Shown here piece by piece: positions 63,824 to 64,000 of a stretch of 64,000 bases of DNA (positions are counted from its first letter, which is position 1; each line of letters starts with the position of its first letter). Below the pieces are notes generated by a model. The model ran no database searches. It was not told the DNA's origin and saw only the letters and a program-made list of their open reading frames with translations. Where the stretch lies: contig JAYQVH010000001.1 in NCBI GenBank assembly GCA_038148375.1, positions 124,001 through 188,000 of the forward strand, given 5' to 3'. Origin of the DNA: CAWUEX02 sp038148375 (lineage in GTDB: Bacteria > Pseudomonadota > Alphaproteobacteria > Rhodospirillales > Rhodospirillaceae). Made by a program: the position numbers and the translations under genes.

Positions 63824-64000
63824 TTAAGCGGAAAGCGCTTTGATTCGCGCGTTCAGGCGGGAAATCTTTCGCGACACTGTATTAGCGTGCAAGACGCCTT
63901 TAGAGCGGCCGCGCATCAACTCCGGCATGGCCTGCTTAAAGGCGTCCGTAGCTGCCGCCTTGTCGCCCGCAGCTATGGCGGACTCAACTTGCTTCACGAT
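63824..64000 (-). CDS. rpsT: 30S ribosomal protein S20, 3' part
   Basis: The last 58 codons and stop of S20 are present. The translation contains AIAAGDKAAATDAFKQAMPE and GVLHANTVSRKISRLNARIKAL, the conserved C-terminal half of S20. The gene continues beyond the window. rpsT next to dnaA is usual in alphaproteobacteria. Confidence 0.93.
   Translation of the reverse strand: MVKQVESAIAAGDKAAATDAFKQAMPELMRGRSKGVLHANTVSRKISRLNARIKALSA

Overview
The window looks like a stretch of an alphaproteobacterial chromosome. Four things point there: the rpsT-dnaA-dnaN-recF-gyrB block, the linkage of acnA to a complete cytochrome c maturation (System I) operon, the neighbourhood Suv3-like helicase / S4 protein / fdxA / carD, and heat-shock promoters that fit the alphaproteobacterial sigma-32 consensus CTTG-N17/18-CYTATNT. 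I cannot assign an order or genus. The abundance of TonB receptors, periplasmic binding proteins and a TRAP system suggests a free-living, probably aquatic heterotroph. No rRNA, tRNA, CRISPR array, transposase or phage gene was seen.

Layout. 0-2.5 kb: chaperone genes (the 5' end of an hsp20 gene with a sigma-32 promoter and a ROSE-like RNA thermometer, then cbpA-cbpM) and an Ada-like repair protein. 2.5-5.7 kb: DUF1838 Tat protein, GNAT acetyltransferase, PhyH dioxygenase and a cyclic-nucleotide-binding protein. 5.8-12 kb: TRAP permeases dctQM converging on a korA-korB-dctP unit, in which the binding protein gene overlaps a 2-oxoacid:ferredoxin oxidoreductase. 12.1-28.5 kb: metC, then an accessory region with two CpcT/CpeT-like proteins, two divergent TonB receptors, three tandem family 5 solute-binding proteins without permeases, a nitrilase-like Tat protein, an EpmC-like zincin, a tandem DUF3598-like pair and a variant nuclease-fold protein. 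Two genes here carry single-base frameshifts. 28.5-38.2 kb: M48 protease, carD, fdxA, TerB-like, S4 protein, Suv3-like helicase, hibernation factor, htpG and DUF1223. 38.4-42.9 kb: a double alpha/beta-hydrolase lacking both nucleophiles, and acnA. 43.1-51.1 kb: ccmABCDEFGHI and a Sco1-type copper chaperone. 51.1-56.8 kb: UPF0260, YgjP-like and SleB-like proteins, a drug exporter, PBP1A and a small RHH-like protein. 56.9-64 kb: gyrB, recF, dnaN, dnaA and the 3' part of rpsT, all on the minus strand.

How it fits together. The ccm operon plus Sco supports c-type cytochromes and probably cytochrome oxidase assembly. AcnA, KorAB and FdxA tie the TCA cycle to ferredoxin, and the adjacent TRAP system is plausibly a 2-oxoacid importer feeding KorAB. 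The strongest less-expected signals are the ROSE-like thermometer, six GANTC sites in the dnaA upstream region, a candidate small RNA or attenuator between dnaA and dnaN, the orphan binding-protein / TonB / CpeT-like locus, and several enzyme-fold proteins whose catalytic residues are replaced.
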